From assembly GCF_000374485.1 (NCBI RefSeq), contig NZ_KB894506.1:1-64000 (forward strand): a stretch of DNA of 64,000 nucleotides. The letters are read 5' to 3'. The DNA comes from Algicola sagamiensis DSM 14643 (GTDB lineage: Bacteria > Pseudomonadota > Gammaproteobacteria > Enterobacterales > Alteromonadaceae). A model generated the notes under the pieces. It made no database searches. It saw nothing but the letters and a program-made list of their open reading frames with translations, and was not told the DNA's origin. Positions 26,117 to 36,599 of this stretch are shown here, piece after piece; position 1 is the first letter of the stretch; the number at the start of each line of letters is the position of its first letter. A program made the translations under genes and the position numbers.

Positions 26117-27370
26117 ATGTTAGATCACTCTATGAGTCTCTCGGACTTCGATCCTGAAATCGCACAAGCAATTCAACACGAAGAAAAAAGACAAGAAGAA
26201 CATATTGAGCTGATTGCGTCAGAAAACTATGCAAGCCAACGTGTCCTGGATGTTCAAGGCTCTGTATTAAATAACAAATATGCAGAAGGCTATCCTGGGA
26301 AGCGTTATTACGGTGGTTGTGAGTATGTTGATGTGGCAGAACAACTCGCAATTGAGCGTGCAAAAGAGCTATTTGGTGCTGATTACGCGAATGTTCAGCC
26401 GCACTCGGGTTCTCAAGCAAACTCAGCAGCTTTTCAGGCTTTAGTTAGCCCAGGAGATACTGTTCTTGGTATGAGTCTGGCTCACGGTGGACACTTGACG
26501 CATGGTTCACACGTCAACTTTTCCGGTAAGCACTATAATGCGATTCAATATGGTTTGAATGAAGAAACAGGCCAGATTGATTACGAGCAAGTTGAAGCAT
26601 TAGCTGAAGAACATCAACCAAAAATGATCATTGCGGGCTTCTCTGCTTATTCTGGTATTGTTGACTGGAAACGTTTTCGTGAAATTGCGGATAAAGTAGG
26701 TGCTTACTTACTTGTAGATATGGCACATGTTGCAGGTTTAGTAGCAGCTGGTTTATATCCAAACCCTCTCCCATATGCAGATGTTGTCACGACAACAACT
26801 CACAAAACGCTTGCTGGCCCTCGCAGTGGTTTGATCTTGGCAAAGGCGAATGAGGAAATTGAGAAAAAGCTCAACTCGGCCGTTTTCCCAGGTGGTCAAG
26901 GTGGCCCACTTATGCATGTCATTGCAGCAAAAGCCGTTGCATTTAGAGAAGCGCTTCAGCCTGAGTTTAAACTTTATCAGCAGCAGGTTTTAGACAATGC
27001 CAAGTTGATGGTAAAGATTATGCAGGAGCGGGGCTACAATATTGTCTCAAATGGTACAGAAAACCACCTATTTCTTGTGGATCTGATTGATAAAGATATT
27101 ACAGGTAAAGAGGCAGATGCAGCGCTTGGCCGTGCAAATATCACAGTAAACAAGAACTCGGTTCCAAATGATCCACGTTCACCATTTGTCACCTCAGGTC
27201 TGCGTCTTGGTACACCAGCGATCACACGCCGCGGATTTAAAGAAGCGGAAACAACGGAACTCACACACTACATTTGCGATGTTCTGGATGATATTCAAAA
27301 TGAATCGTTAATCCAAGAAACAAAGGATAAAGTCAAAGCACTGTGTGCAAGATTCCCAGTGTACAAATAA
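26117..27370 (+). CDS. glyA: Serine hydroxymethyltransferase
   Basis: This 417-residue enzyme converts serine and tetrahydrofolate to glycine and 5,10-methylene-THF, using PLP. The Schiff-base lysine is Lys230 in the signature [14 protein letters not shown]. The N-terminal [12 protein letters not shown] and the substrate segment [15 protein letters not shown] are fully conserved. The length equals E. coli GlyA. AAGGAG lies 6 bases before the ATG at 26117. A perfect terminator follows, separating it from nrdR. Confidence 0.97.
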   Translation: MLDHSMSLSDFDPEIAQAIQHEEKRQEEHIELIASENYASQRVLDVQGSVLNNKYAEGYPGKRYYGGCEYVDVAEQLAIERAKELFGADYANVQPHSGSQANSAAFQALVSPGDTVLGMSLAHGGHLTHGSHVNFSGKHYNAIQYGLNEETGQIDYEQVEALAEEHQPKMIIAGFSAYSGIVDWKRFREIADKVGAYLLVDMAHVAGLVAAGLYPNPLPYADVVTTTTHKTLAGPRSGLILAKANEEIEKKLNSAVFPGGQGGPLMHVIAAKAVAFREALQPEFKLYQQQVLDNAKLMVKIMQERGYNIVSNGTENHLFLVDLIDKDITGKEADAALGRANITVNKNSVPNDPRSPFVTSGLRLGTPAITRRGFKEAETTELTHYICDVLDDIQNESLIQETKDKVKALCARFPVYK

Positions 27371-27387
27371 CAAAGATCAATACTGAC

Positions 27388-27411
27388 TGGCCGCTTCCGC
27401 GGCCATTTTTT
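27388..27411 (+). terminator. Intrinsic terminator after glyA
   Basis: TGGCCGC (27388-27394), loop TTCC, and GCGGCCA (27399-27405) form a GC-rich 7-bp stem followed by TTTTTT. Confidence 0.92.
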
Positions 27412-27440
27412 CAGGAAGTAAGTAATATACGAGGACGGTT

Positions 27441-27902
27441 ATGTATTGTCCATTTTGCCAAGCTCAGGATACCAAAGTAATTGACTCGCGTTTAGGCGCA
27501 GGGGGAACACAAGTCCGCCGACGTCGGGCATGTTCTGTTTGTCATGAACGCTTTAATACTTTTGAACAGGTTGAGTTGGTGATGCCCCGTGTGATTAAGC
27601 AAGATGGTTCGAGACAGGCATTTGATGAACAAAAAATCCAGCGAGGTCTTTCAAGAGCTTTGGAGAAGCGTCCTGTCAGTACCGAGCAAATTGAGCAATT
27701 GATCCAAGAGGTAAAGAGTAAGCTTAGAGCGCAAGGAGAAAGAGAAGTACCCAGTCAGACAATTGGAAATATGATCATGGCGTTGTTGTTGCCTATTGAT
27801 AAAGTGGCTTATGTACGATTTGCATCTGTCTATCGTAGCTTTGATGATATTCGAGAATTTGGTGAAGAAATTGCAAAACTGGGCGACAGCGGCGCAGTTT
27901 GA
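27441..27902 (+). CDS. nrdR: Transcriptional repressor NrdR
   Basis: This 153-residue protein has an N-terminal zinc ribbon (Cys pairs in MYCPFC and CSVCHERF) and an ATP-cone domain ([20 protein letters not shown]). It senses ATP/dATP and represses ribonucleotide reductase genes. It is first in the conserved nrdR-ribD-ribE-ribBA-ribH-nusB order, 18 bases before ribD. Confidence 0.95.
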   Translation: MYCPFCQAQDTKVIDSRLGAGGTQVRRRRACSVCHERFNTFEQVELVMPRVIKQDGSRQAFDEQKIQRGLSRALEKRPVSTEQIEQLIQEVKSKLRAQGEREVPSQTIGNMIMALLLPIDKVAYVRFASVYRSFDDIREFGEEIAKLGDSGAV

Positions 27903-27920
27903 TAATTGAGGTCAAATCTA

Positions 27921-29051
27921 ATGAAGTTTTCTGCCATCGATCATCAAATGATGGTAAAAGCCATACAACTGGCAAGGCTTGGTCGTTTTACGACAAGCCC
28001 AAATCCTAATGTTGGGTGTGTGATTGTTCAGTCCGAGCACGTTGTGGGCGCCGGATGGCACCAACAAGCAGGCTCACCGCATGCTGAAGTTCATGCACTG
28101 AAGGATGCTGGCGAACGAACAATTGGTGCAACGGTCTATGTCACATTAGAGCCCTGTTCTCATTTTGGACGAACTCCCCCTTGTGCAAATGCTCTGATCG
28201 ATGCGGGTGTTGATCGTGTTGTTGTTGCAATGCAGGATCCAAATCCTGATGTGCATGGAAAAGGTATTGAACGGTTACGCAAAGCGGGGATTCAAGTTGA
28301 TGTTGGTTTATTGGAAGAAGAAGCTCGCTTACTTAATCAGCCTTTCTTATTTCGTATGGCGCAACAGAGGCCGATGGTCACCGTAAAATTGGCAACCAGC
28401 CTAGATGGTAAAGTAGCGCTTTCGAACGGTAAAAGCCAATGGATCACCGGTTTAGACGCGCGCAAAGATGTGCAAGTTCACCGGGCGATGGCTTGCGGAA
28501 TTCTCTCGACGGCACAAACTGTGATTGCAGATGACGCCATGCTCACTGTCCGAAGCGAAGCACTCCCAACTGGTTTATATCCACAAGCGCTTGATGTTCG
28601 CCAGCCTGTCAGAGTGATTATTGATACGCAGCACCGTCTTACACCCGACCTCCGCTTATTTCAAACCGAATCACCAATTCTCATTGTTCGAACAAGACTT
28701 GAAAATCAAATCGACTGGCCACACTTTGTGGAAGAAGTACTCATTGAAGAAAAAGATGGGCACGTTGATCTTCAAGCGTTAATGAAAACACTCTCAGCAA
28801 GGCAATTGAATCACCTTTGGGTTGAATCAGGGGCTGCTCTGGCAGGCGCTTTATTCGCATCCAAACTCGTTGACCAGTTTATTTTATATCAGGCCCCAGT
28901 GATTTTGGGAGATCATGCTCAAGATATGATACAGCTACCGGAGCTGACAGATTTAGCGACGTGTTTACGTTTTTCTGTTCAAACACGGCAGATGGTTGGA
29001 CAAGACTTAAAGATAGAGGCAGAACCAATTTATGTTCACAGGGATCATTGA
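27921..29051 (+). CDS. ribD: Bifunctional riboflavin deaminase/reductase RibD
   Basis: This 376-residue enzyme catalyses the second and third steps of riboflavin synthesis. The N-terminal deaminase has its zinc site in SPHAEVHAL and LEPCSHFGRTPPCANAL. The C-terminal reductase begins near MVTVKLATSLDGKVAL. ATG 27921 is preceded by GAGGT at proper spacing. The 3' end overlaps ribE by 20 bases. Confidence 0.95.
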   Translation: MKFSAIDHQMMVKAIQLARLGRFTTSPNPNVGCVIVQSEHVVGAGWHQQAGSPHAEVHALKDAGERTIGATVYVTLEPCSHFGRTPPCANALIDAGVDRVVVAMQDPNPDVHGKGIERLRKAGIQVDVGLLEEEARLLNQPFLFRMAQQRPMVTVKLATSLDGKVALSNGKSQWITGLDARKDVQVHRAMACGILSTAQTVIADDAMLTVRSEALPTGLYPQALDVRQPVRVIIDTQHRLTPDLRLFQTESPILIVRTRLENQIDWPHFVEEVLIEEKDGHVDLQALMKTLSARQLNHLWVESGAALAGALFASKLVDQFILYQAPVILGDHAQDMIQLPELTDLATCLRFSVQTRQMVGQDLKIEAEPIYVHRDH

Positions 29052-29688
29052 AGCAATTGGCCATATCGAGTCAATTCAAATGGGCGCTGATGATGCGCGG
29101 ATCAGAGTGCGTGCTGGAAAAATGAGCATGTCGGATGTCAAGTTAGGGGATAGCATTGCAACCAATGGCGTTTGTTTAACGGTTGTTGAGATGGATGCAC
29201 ACCACTTTACTGCGGATGTATCGAATGAAACACTCCGACTGACGAATTTTGGCATTTATAAAGCGGGCCAAAAAGTAAACCTTGAAAAAGCCCTCATGCC
29301 AACATCCCGTTTAGGGGGTCATATTGTCAGTGGTCATGTTGATGGTGTTGCAAAAGTATCTGCCATCAATAAACTCTCCAGAGCCATAGATTATTGGCTG
29401 GAACTTCCAAAAGAGCTGGTCCGTTATGTTGCCTATAAAGGTTCAATTACTGTCGATGGGACAAGCCTGACCATCAATGCTGTTGAAGAAAACAGAGTTA
29501 AATTAACGTTGGTGCCGCACTCTTTGGAAGAAACCATGATTTCAGATTATCAGGTGGGTACATCTGTTCATATTGAAGTGGATGTGCTTGCCAGATACCT
29601 CGAGCGACTGTTGTTATCCACACAAAAAGATGAGAATAACCCTTCCGGTCTCACGCTAGAGTCTTTGACTAAAGCTGGATTTGCCTAA
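29032..29688 (+). CDS. ribE: Riboflavin synthase, alpha chain
   Basis: This 218-residue protein has two similar lumazine-binding barrels. The canonical start [10 protein letters not shown] is present. The internal repeat shows in NGVCLTV and DGTSLTIN, each with its conserved pattern, and [11 protein letters not shown] marks the junction. It makes riboflavin from two 6,7-dimethyl-8-ribityllumazines. It overlaps ribD by 20 bases and lies 13 bases before ribBA. Confidence 0.95.
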   Translation: MFTGIIEAIGHIESIQMGADDARIRVRAGKMSMSDVKLGDSIATNGVCLTVVEMDAHHFTADVSNETLRLTNFGIYKAGQKVNLEKALMPTSRLGGHIVSGHVDGVAKVSAINKLSRAIDYWLELPKELVRYVAYKGSITVDGTSLTINAVEENRVKLTLVPHSLEETMISDYQVGTSVHIEVDVLARYLERLLLSTQKDENNPSGLTLESLTKAGFA

Positions 29689-29701
29689 AGAGAAATAGAT
29701 T

Positions 29702-30811
29702 ATGAATTTGAATACGCCAGAAGAAATCATTGAAGATATTCGCCAAGGCAAAATGGTGATCCTGATGGATGATGAAGATCGTGAAAATGAAGGTGATCTC
29801 ATCATGGCTGCAGAGTTAACGACGCCGGAAAAAATCAATTTTATGGCAACGTATGGCCGGGGGTTAATTTGTTTAACCATGACGCAAGCACGCAGTCGCC
29901 AGTTAAATTTACCACTCATGGTCGATAGTAATAACTCACAGTTTTCAACCAATTTTACTGTATCAATTGAGGCCGCAGAAGGTGTAACGACTGGGATTTC
30001 AGCAGCTGATCGTGCAAAAACGGTGCTTGCTGCTGTAGCAAAAGACGCAAGACCTGCTGATATTGTTCAACCGGGGCATATCTTTCCAATTGTTGCCAAA
30101 GAAGGTGGTGTACTAACACGTGCGGGACACACAGAAGCTGGCTGTGATTTGGCTCGGCTAGCTGGCCTTGAGCCGACAAGTGTGATTGTTGAGATCCTCA
30201 ATGATGATGGCACAATGGCGAGACGTCCAGATTTGGAAGTTTTTGCTCAAAAGCATGGCATTAAAATTGGCACGATTGCGGATTTGATCGAATACCGCAA
30301 TATGAATGAAACAACGATTGAACGGATTGCGCACTGTCACCTCCCGACGGAGTATGGAGAATTCAATCTAACAACATTTAAAGATACGATCGACGGACAA
30401 GTGCATTTTGCACTGACCAAAGGGGAGATTGATCCGGAAAAACCAACCCTTGTTCGTGTCCACCTACAAAACACATTTAGCGATATCCTCATGTCAGAAC
30501 GCGATGTCGATCGCAGTTATTCACTACCGCGTGCAATGCAGCGCATTGCAAATGAAGGTGGCGTCTTGGTCATTCTTGCGAAACAGGAATCATCTGACGA
30601 ACTAATTCAGAAAGTCACCGACTTTTCTGCACAAGATGCTGGTGAAATGAAACCAAGAGCAAAATGGTCTGGAACGTCACGAAATGTTGGGGTTGGTTCT
30701 CAAATACTGGCTGACCTTGGTGTCAGAAAAATGCGTCTTTTAAGTACACCGAAAAAATATCATGCGCTATCAGGCTTTGGGCTTGAACTTGTCGAATATG
30801 TTAGTGAATAA
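29702..30811 (+). CDS. ribBA: 3,4-dihydroxy-2-butanone-4-phosphate synthase with degenerate GTP cyclohydrolase II domain (RibBX-like)
   Basis: This is a 369-residue fusion. The N-terminal RibB domain is complete: [18 protein letters not shown] (acidic metal site), [14 protein letters not shown] and [10 protein letters not shown]. The C-terminal part aligns by eye with GTP cyclohydrolase II, but the zinc motif (normally GxCxxD...RCDC) is replaced by [17 protein letters not shown] and the R-x-x-GRGIG element is missing. It should therefore make dihydroxybutanone phosphate only, and a separate ribA is expected elsewhere. The gene is often annotated ribBA. It is co-oriented with ribE and ribH. 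Confidence 0.92.
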   Translation: MNLNTPEEIIEDIRQGKMVILMDDEDRENEGDLIMAAELTTPEKINFMATYGRGLICLTMTQARSRQLNLPLMVDSNNSQFSTNFTVSIEAAEGVTTGISAADRAKTVLAAVAKDARPADIVQPGHIFPIVAKEGGVLTRAGHTEAGCDLARLAGLEPTSVIVEILNDDGTMARRPDLEVFAQKHGIKIGTIADLIEYRNMNETTIERIAHCHLPTEYGEFNLTTFKDTIDGQVHFALTKGEIDPEKPTLVRVHLQNTFSDILMSERDVDRSYSLPRAMQRIANEGGVLVILAKQESSDELIQKVTDFSAQDAGEMKPRAKWSGTSRNVGVGSQILADLGVRKMRLLSTPKKYHALSGFGLELVEYVSE

Positions 30812-30960
30812 CTGAAGGGCGTTTCGATTTTAGAGACGTTTTTGAGTTGTCGATTCTGCATGAAAAATAAACATACTTATCCGTAAAGTAAAAACAGCGG
30901 CGTTTTTGAAAATTTGTGATAGAATGCCGCGCTATTTCCATTTTAGGGTGCTGCAACAAA

Positions 30961-31425
30961 ATGAATGTGATCGAAGGAAATTTCCAAGCAGAAAATAAAA
31001 AGTTTGCTATCGTCGTCTCTCGCTTCAATAGCTTTATTGTTGAGAGCTTGTTAGATGGTGCTGTTGATGCCCTGAAGCGTCATGGTAGTGTGCAAGATGA
31101 CAACATCACAGTCATCCGTGTTCCAGGTGCCTATGAGCTTCCTCTTGCAGCCCAAAAAGTCGCAAAAAAAGGCGATTTTGACGCTATTATTGCTATTGGC
31201 GCAGTGATCCGTGGTGGAACACCACATTTTGACTTCGTTGCAGGTGAGTGTAATAAAGGCCTTGCGCAAGTAGCGCTTGAGCATGATACCCCAGTTGCAT
31301 TTGGTGTGATCACAACAGATACAATTGAACAAGCTGTTGAGCGCGCAGGGACAAAAGCTGGCAATAAAGGTGCAGAAGCTGCACTGAGCGCATTAGAAAT
31401 GGTTAATGTTTTAGAGCTTATTTGA
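30961..31425 (+). CDS. ribH: 6,7-dimethyl-8-ribityllumazine synthase
   Basis: This 154-residue enzyme condenses the RibB and RibD products to lumazine. Conserved elements are [41 protein letters not shown] and [19 protein letters not shown] 30961 gives the standard start. A 149-base gap to ribBA may hold an internal promoter, though I could not define one. Confidence 0.95.
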   Translation: MNVIEGNFQAENKKFAIVVSRFNSFIVESLLDGAVDALKRHGSVQDDNITVIRVPGAYELPLAAQKVAKKGDFDAIIAIGAVIRGGTPHFDFVAGECNKGLAQVALEHDTPVAFGVITTDTIEQAVERAGTKAGNKGAEAALSALEMVNVLELI

Positions 31426-31438
31426 TTTCGGAGGTGTA

Positions 31439-31855
31439 ATGAAACCAGCGGCTCGTCGTAAAGCCCGTAGTTTGGCGGTTCAGGCAATTTATTCTTGGCA
31501 AGTAACGGGACATCAAATTGCTGATGTTGAACATCAATATCTGTTAGAACAAGACGTCAGTAAAATTGATGTCAGTTACTTTCAGGACTTGGTGCGTGGT
31601 GTTGCTGTCAATACGAAGCAAATTGATGAAATTTTATCTCCGTTTGTTGCACGTCCGTTTGATGAAATCGATTTAATTGAGAAGGCAGTGTTACGTTTAG
31701 GAACTTATGAACTAAAATTCCGTGATGACGTTCCATCGAAAGTTTCAATTAATGAAGCGATTGAACTCGCGAAGTCATTTGCGGCTGATGATAGCCACCG
31801 CTTCGTCAATGGTGTACTGGACAAAGTTGTGAAAGTCGTCAGAGAACAATCCTAA
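31439..31855 (+). CDS. nusB: Transcription antitermination protein NusB
   Basis: This 138-residue all-helical protein begins [21 protein letters not shown] and ends with [13 protein letters not shown]-type and FVNGVLDKV motifs of NusB. With NusE it binds boxA RNA in rRNA antitermination. GAGGTG sits just before the start, 13 bases after ribH. Confidence 0.95.
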   Translation: MKPAARRKARSLAVQAIYSWQVTGHQIADVEHQYLLEQDVSKIDVSYFQDLVRGVAVNTKQIDEILSPFVARPFDEIDLIEKAVLRLGTYELKFRDDVPSKVSINEAIELAKSFAADDSHRFVNGVLDKVVKVVREQS

Positions 31856-31869
31856 GTTCAGTAGGTACT

Positions 31870-32835
31870 ATGAAAGAATTCGAGCTCATCGAACGGTATT
31901 TAAAATATAGAGGCAACCAAAGAAAGGATGTTGCGATAGGAATCGGTGATGACGCCGCAGTGGTGGATATTCCTGAAGGAATGCAGCTGGTTGTCACAAC
32001 CGATACGCTTGTCAGCGGCGTTCATTTTTTTCCTGACTGCGATCCGCGAGCATTGGGGCATAAAGCAGTTGCAGTCAATCTGTCAGATTTATCTGCAATG
32101 GGTGCTGAGCCAGGTTGGTTGTCTGTTGCATTGACTTTGCCAAGTATTGATGAGCAATGGATTCAAGACTTTTCGCAAGGCCTGTTTGAAATCTCTGAAT
32201 ATTATAATGCGCAAGTTATTGGCGGAGATACGACGCAAGGCCCACTGAGTGTCACTGTCAGTGCGAAAGGGCTCGTACCGAAAGACAAAGCGTTATTACG
32301 TTCCAATGCAAAACCTGGAGATTGGGTTTTTGTCTCCGGTTATATTGGAGATGCTGGATTGGCACTCGGATATCGAAATCAACAATTTGATATTCCGATG
32401 AAGCACCAAAACTACATTCTTTCCCGATTAGACTACCCAACACCACGTGTTGCAGCAGGCCAAGCAATTCGCAACTTTGCTTCTTCTGCAATTGACTTAT
32501 CTGATGGGCTAATTTCTGATATCCAGCACATTTTGCGAGCATCTGAAGTTGGTGCTCAAATTGATGTTGGAAAATTACCACTCTCGACAGCATTGCTCGA
32601 TTCTGTATCAATCGAAGATGCCTATCGATTGGCTTTGGGTTCTGGTGATGACTATGAACTCTTATTTACAGTCCCAGAAGATAAAAGAGGGGCGATGGAA
32701 GTCAGTCTGACACAATACGGTGTTGATGCTACATGTATCGGACAAATCAGAGGTGGCTCTTCGCTTGAGCTTGTGAAAGATGATGTGCCATATATTGCGA
32801 ATCTAACGGGATTTGAGCACTTCTCCCGTTCGTAG
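31870..32835 (+). CDS. thiL: Thiamine-monophosphate kinase
   Basis: This 321-residue PurM-like kinase phosphorylates TMP to TPP. The N-terminal GIGDDAAVVDIPEG (Mg/ATP), VTTDTLVSGVHF, and GGDTTQGPLSVTVSAKG are family hallmarks. It follows nusB by 14 bases, the order found across gammaproteobacteria. Confidence 0.95.
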   Translation: MKEFELIERYLKYRGNQRKDVAIGIGDDAAVVDIPEGMQLVVTTDTLVSGVHFFPDCDPRALGHKAVAVNLSDLSAMGAEPGWLSVALTLPSIDEQWIQDFSQGLFEISEYYNAQVIGGDTTQGPLSVTVSAKGLVPKDKALLRSNAKPGDWVFVSGYIGDAGLALGYRNQQFDIPMKHQNYILSRLDYPTPRVAAGQAIRNFASSAIDLSDGLISDIQHILRASEVGAQIDVGKLPLSTALLDSVSIEDAYRLALGSGDDYELLFTVPEDKRGAMEVSLTQYGVDATCIGQIRGGSSLELVKDDVPYIANLTGFEHFSRS

Positions 32836-32879
32836 CGGGCTAAAATGCGTCATGCCAGCAATAGGCTTTATGGATTATT

Positions 32880-33362
32880 ATGTTAGAAGCGAAATCACGT
32901 TTTCAATTGAGTAACCCTGTTCACTTCCTTGCATTAGGATTTGGATCTGGACTTGCACCCAAGGCACCAGGAACTTTTGGAACATTAGCGGCGATTCCTA
33001 TTTTTCTTTTTCTCTCCTTCCTGACTCTCCCACTATACTTGGGAGTGGTATTTTTGTTTGCAATAGCCGGGATTTACATCTGTGGAAAAGCTGCAAATGA
33101 TGCGAGCTGTCATGATCATCCTGCTATTGTATGGGATGAAGTCGTTGGTTTTCTTATCACGATGATAGCTGTGCCGCCGTCTGTAGCGACAGTATGTGTT
33201 GGATTTATCGCCTTTCGTGTTTTTGACATTGTGAAACCTTGGCCAATTTCGTATTTTGATAAGCAGGTTCACGGTGGTTTGGGGATCATGTTAGACGATG
33301 TTATTGCAGGAATTTTTGCTGCAATCACAGTTCATCTTTTGATGCTGAGTTCTTGGCTGTGA
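32880..33362 (+). CDS. pgpA: Phosphatidylglycerophosphatase A
   Basis: This 160-residue inner-membrane protein dephosphorylates phosphatidylglycerophosphate. It has the conserved GSGLAPKAPGTFGTLAAIP, HDHPAIVWDEVVGF and FRVFDIVKPWPI motifs and several membrane helices. It closes the conserved rib-nusB-thiL-pgpA series, 44 bases after thiL. Confidence 0.93.
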   Translation: MLEAKSRFQLSNPVHFLALGFGSGLAPKAPGTFGTLAAIPIFLFLSFLTLPLYLGVVFLFAIAGIYICGKAANDASCHDHPAIVWDEVVGFLITMIAVPPSVATVCVGFIAFRVFDIVKPWPISYFDKQVHGGLGIMLDDVIAGIFAAITVHLLMLSSWL

Positions 33363-33394
33363 TAGACTGACTGTAGGTAATAAGATACAGCTTT

Positions 33395-36300
33395 ATGATT
33401 ATGCGATGCATCGCAACAATGGCCCGGTGGTTCGTATGTGCTGCAATACTAACAATCACTGTGCAAGTTCATGGTTCTGTCCATGATTACGACCTCAAAC
33501 ATTGGACTTCCCAAGATGGCTTGTCTTCACAAGCTGTACGTGCTCTCGTTCAAGATAAAAATGGCTACTTATGGGTTGGTACCCTGTCCGGTTTAAACCG
33601 TTTTGATGGCAAGAAGTTCACAATCTTCAATACACGAAATCAGAAGAACCTCGCAAGCAATGCAATCAACCGACTGTATCTGGATAGTTCCGGCAGGATC
33701 TGGATCGGAACAAGAAGTGGGTTGTCACTCCTCAACCCTGAAACACTGACCTTTGAAAAAGTAAACATTTTTGGTGAAGTCACGGATGTGATCGAAATGT
33801 CCCCAGGTCGCTTTCTAGTTGCTGCAAATGGTTTATTTTCCGTTCAAGATAAAAAAATCACACGCCTAACTTCCGTCACAACTCCCGTCAGTCAATTAGA
33901 AAAAACCGAAGATGGGATTTGGGCAGCCAGCTCAACAGAACTCTTCTTTATTAAACAAGACAACAAAACACCAGAAGTGAAAAAATATCCACTGTTCGAA
34001 GATGCCTTTCGAACCGTCGTGAATGACTTGTACTGGAACAATAAGGAACAAACCCTTTATATTGCGACAGAGTCTGGGTTGTATGAATTTACTCGTGAAA
34101 AAGGAAACCAGGAGAGCGGTGATATCCCTGGGGAAAGAAGAGCCGTTTATCGGATCCATAAAGATAGAAGTGGTGCGCTTTGGGTATCATCTGATGGTAT
34201 TCTTGCTTATCGTAATCCATTGAATGAATGGGAAAATATTAACGATGAGCATCTTGATCATAAACCTTGGTTTTTAGATATTCTTGAAGCAAAAGATGGT
34301 GCGATTTGGCTGGCGAGTAGTGGCGAAGGACTTTACCGGGCAGAAGAGGGAAATGTCGCTCGGATCATGCCACAGGATGTACTGGAAAAAAAGTCAGTAG
34401 TGTTGCAACAGATGCGCAAGGCAAGCTTTGGTTGGCTGCTGGATATCAGTTGGGTTTCTTAAGCGACGTGAAAGGTTTCTCGAAAATTAAACCCATGCCA
34501 TATAAGGTCAATCGGGTCAATCACTTTACTTTTTTGGAAGATAAAAGAATTGTAGCAGCCACGAATGTTGGTATTTTTGTCTATGAGGTTGATCAGTGGA
34601 AGCGTCTGCCTGGGACTGAGCGTCTTAATCAGATGCCAATTAATTTTATTGTGGTTTCTTACGATCAAGAGCTTTGGTTTGGTACTCTTCAGGGGATGTT
34701 CCGCTGGAAAGATGGAAAATTGAGAACATTCCCATTTGATCGCTACTTCGAATCAAAAAACATGACGTTCTATGTTCCTGATGGTGATAATGGCTGGGTT
34801 GGAACAACCCGAGGTGCTTATTATTATGCACAAGCGCAGGCACAGCGTTTAGGGCCTTTGTTACCGCTTTATACCGCTCATATTACTTGGATCTTGCCGC
34901 TTAATGAACAGGAACTGATCATTGCGACACTCGATGATGGTATTTTCTTTCGCAACGAAAAAGAACACTGGATCCAAAAAGATTACTCGGATGGATTACC
35001 ACTCGGTGCAATTGCAAGTTTGCATTTAGATAGCGATAGAGAGCAGCTTTGGGTAAGTTCAAATAAAGGCATCTACCGTTTATCACTCGCACAATTGAGA
35101 AATGAAAATGCAGATAATGTTGCAGTTGAAAATATTATTACACCCTTTGACCACCAGCTTGGTTCTCCACAAGGAAACTGTTGTGAAGGTTTTGGCTTAG
35201 GGAAAGTTATTGCGTCCAAAGGGATGGTGTATTATCCAAGCTCACAAGGTGTAATGGCTGTCCCAAATGGCGAAGAAGTGGTTGAAGATGTTGAAGCCCG
35301 GCTACAACCAATTATCGAAACCGTTGTATTGGGTAATACCAAAGTCACTCCAGGTAGAAAGAATATAATACAGTCGGTTGTGGATGCCAGAGATATTCAG
35401 CTGAGTTTTACTGCTGTGAATTATACGAACGAAGAATTGGAATTTCGGTATAAATTAAAAGGGCTAGATAACGACTGGCGTCTGGCAGAAGAAGATATTC
35501 GTAAGGCAATGTTTACCCACTTACCTGCGGGCATGTACACCTTTCTTGTTCAAGCCAAACGGCCTTATGAGTTTTGGGATAATAGCCCTGCTTCGGAAGA
35601 AGATGAACTGATCACAGCAAAAGTTAAAATTCGCATTCCAAGAAAATTTACAGAGTCGATTATCTATCGTGCATTGCTAGGGCTTTTGGTGGTTTTTGCG
35701 GTCTATCTCATCATTGCGCTGTATCGACGCAGTCATGTCCTCAGGCAACGAGCGTTAGAAAAATTAGTACAACAACGTACACAGGAATTGGAACATACCA
35801 ACCGAATGCTCAATGAAGCCAATGGGAAACTCAAACAACAAAGCCACAGTGATGAACTCACGGGCCTTCGAAGTCGGCGTTATCTTTTCGAGCAAGTACC
35901 AAAGGATGTGGAACATTTCCAGCGTAATATTGAATTGATGGAATCACAAGGTAAAACCATTGCTTTGATTTACATGGATTTGGATGATTTTCGCCGTATC
36001 AATGAAGAGTTTGGTCATGTGATTGGGGATAGTGTGATCCAACAATTCTCTTCCTATTTAACGACTAAAGTCCGTGGCTCTGACTATGTCGTACGAATCA
36101 GTGGGGAAGAGTTTTTAATTGTTCTGCGGGATATCAAAGTGGAGCATGTTCATGATTTTGTTGCTGGACTTTTCCGTGGGATCCAGTCGACTCGTTTTGA
36201 AATCCCTGAAGATCGTGTGATGGATCTCACATGTTCTATGGGGATTGGTTTGTATCCGATGCCACTACTTGGTGGTCGATTGATCAACTGGGAAGTCTCT

Positions 36301-36519
36301 CTCAATTTGGCCGAAATCGCCATGTACCATGCAAAAAGCAGTGGTGGAAACTCTTGGGCATTGTTGCGATTTGATGAGCAAGTTGATGCATTCGAATTTG
36401 AGGACACACAAAATATAGAAACAGAAGTCGAAAACTTGCTGTCTGCATCTTTGGCTTGGTTTGATTTGAGAAACTTGAGCATGGAAGAGTATCAAAATGT
36501 TGAAACGGAAGAAGAGTAG
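33395..36519 (+). CDS. Two-component-regulator-propeller GGDEF protein, split by a -1 frameshift
   Basis: Two frames encode one protein. Frame 1 (33395-34462) gives a signal peptide and the first half of a periplasmic propeller (WTSQDGLSSQAVRAL, then YLWVGTLSGLNRFDG). The other frame (to 36519) continues the repeats, then a Y_Y_Y-like domain, a TM helix at ~756-777, a coiled coil and a GGDEF domain. If read through at the A7G tract (34387-34393), the product is 1041 residues, a normal length for this architecture. The GGDEF signature is SGEEF (903-907) with YMDLDDF as metal site, so diguanylate cyclase activity is possible but not certain. The break may be programmed frameshifting, transcript slippage, a mutation or a sequencing error. 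Confidence 0.85.
34374..34393 (+). promoter_or_regulatory. Candidate programmed -1 frameshift site (AGGA plus A AAA AAG)
   Basis: In the zero frame the codons are GAA AAA AAG, which form the canonical bacterial -1 slippery heptamer A AAA AAG at 34387-34393. A one-base back-slip leads straight into GTC AGT AGT GTT GCA, the frame carrying the rest of the protein. A Shine-Dalgarno-like AGGA (34374-34377) is 9 bases upstream, much like the stimulator spacing in E. coli dnaX. I found only a weak downstream stem. Confidence 0.5.
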
Positions 36520-36599
36520 AGGAACATTTCTATAGAATTGAAATACCCGGTCTACCCCTCTTATTTTCAATCAAGGCGAGGAAGTCTGAAATAAAATAG

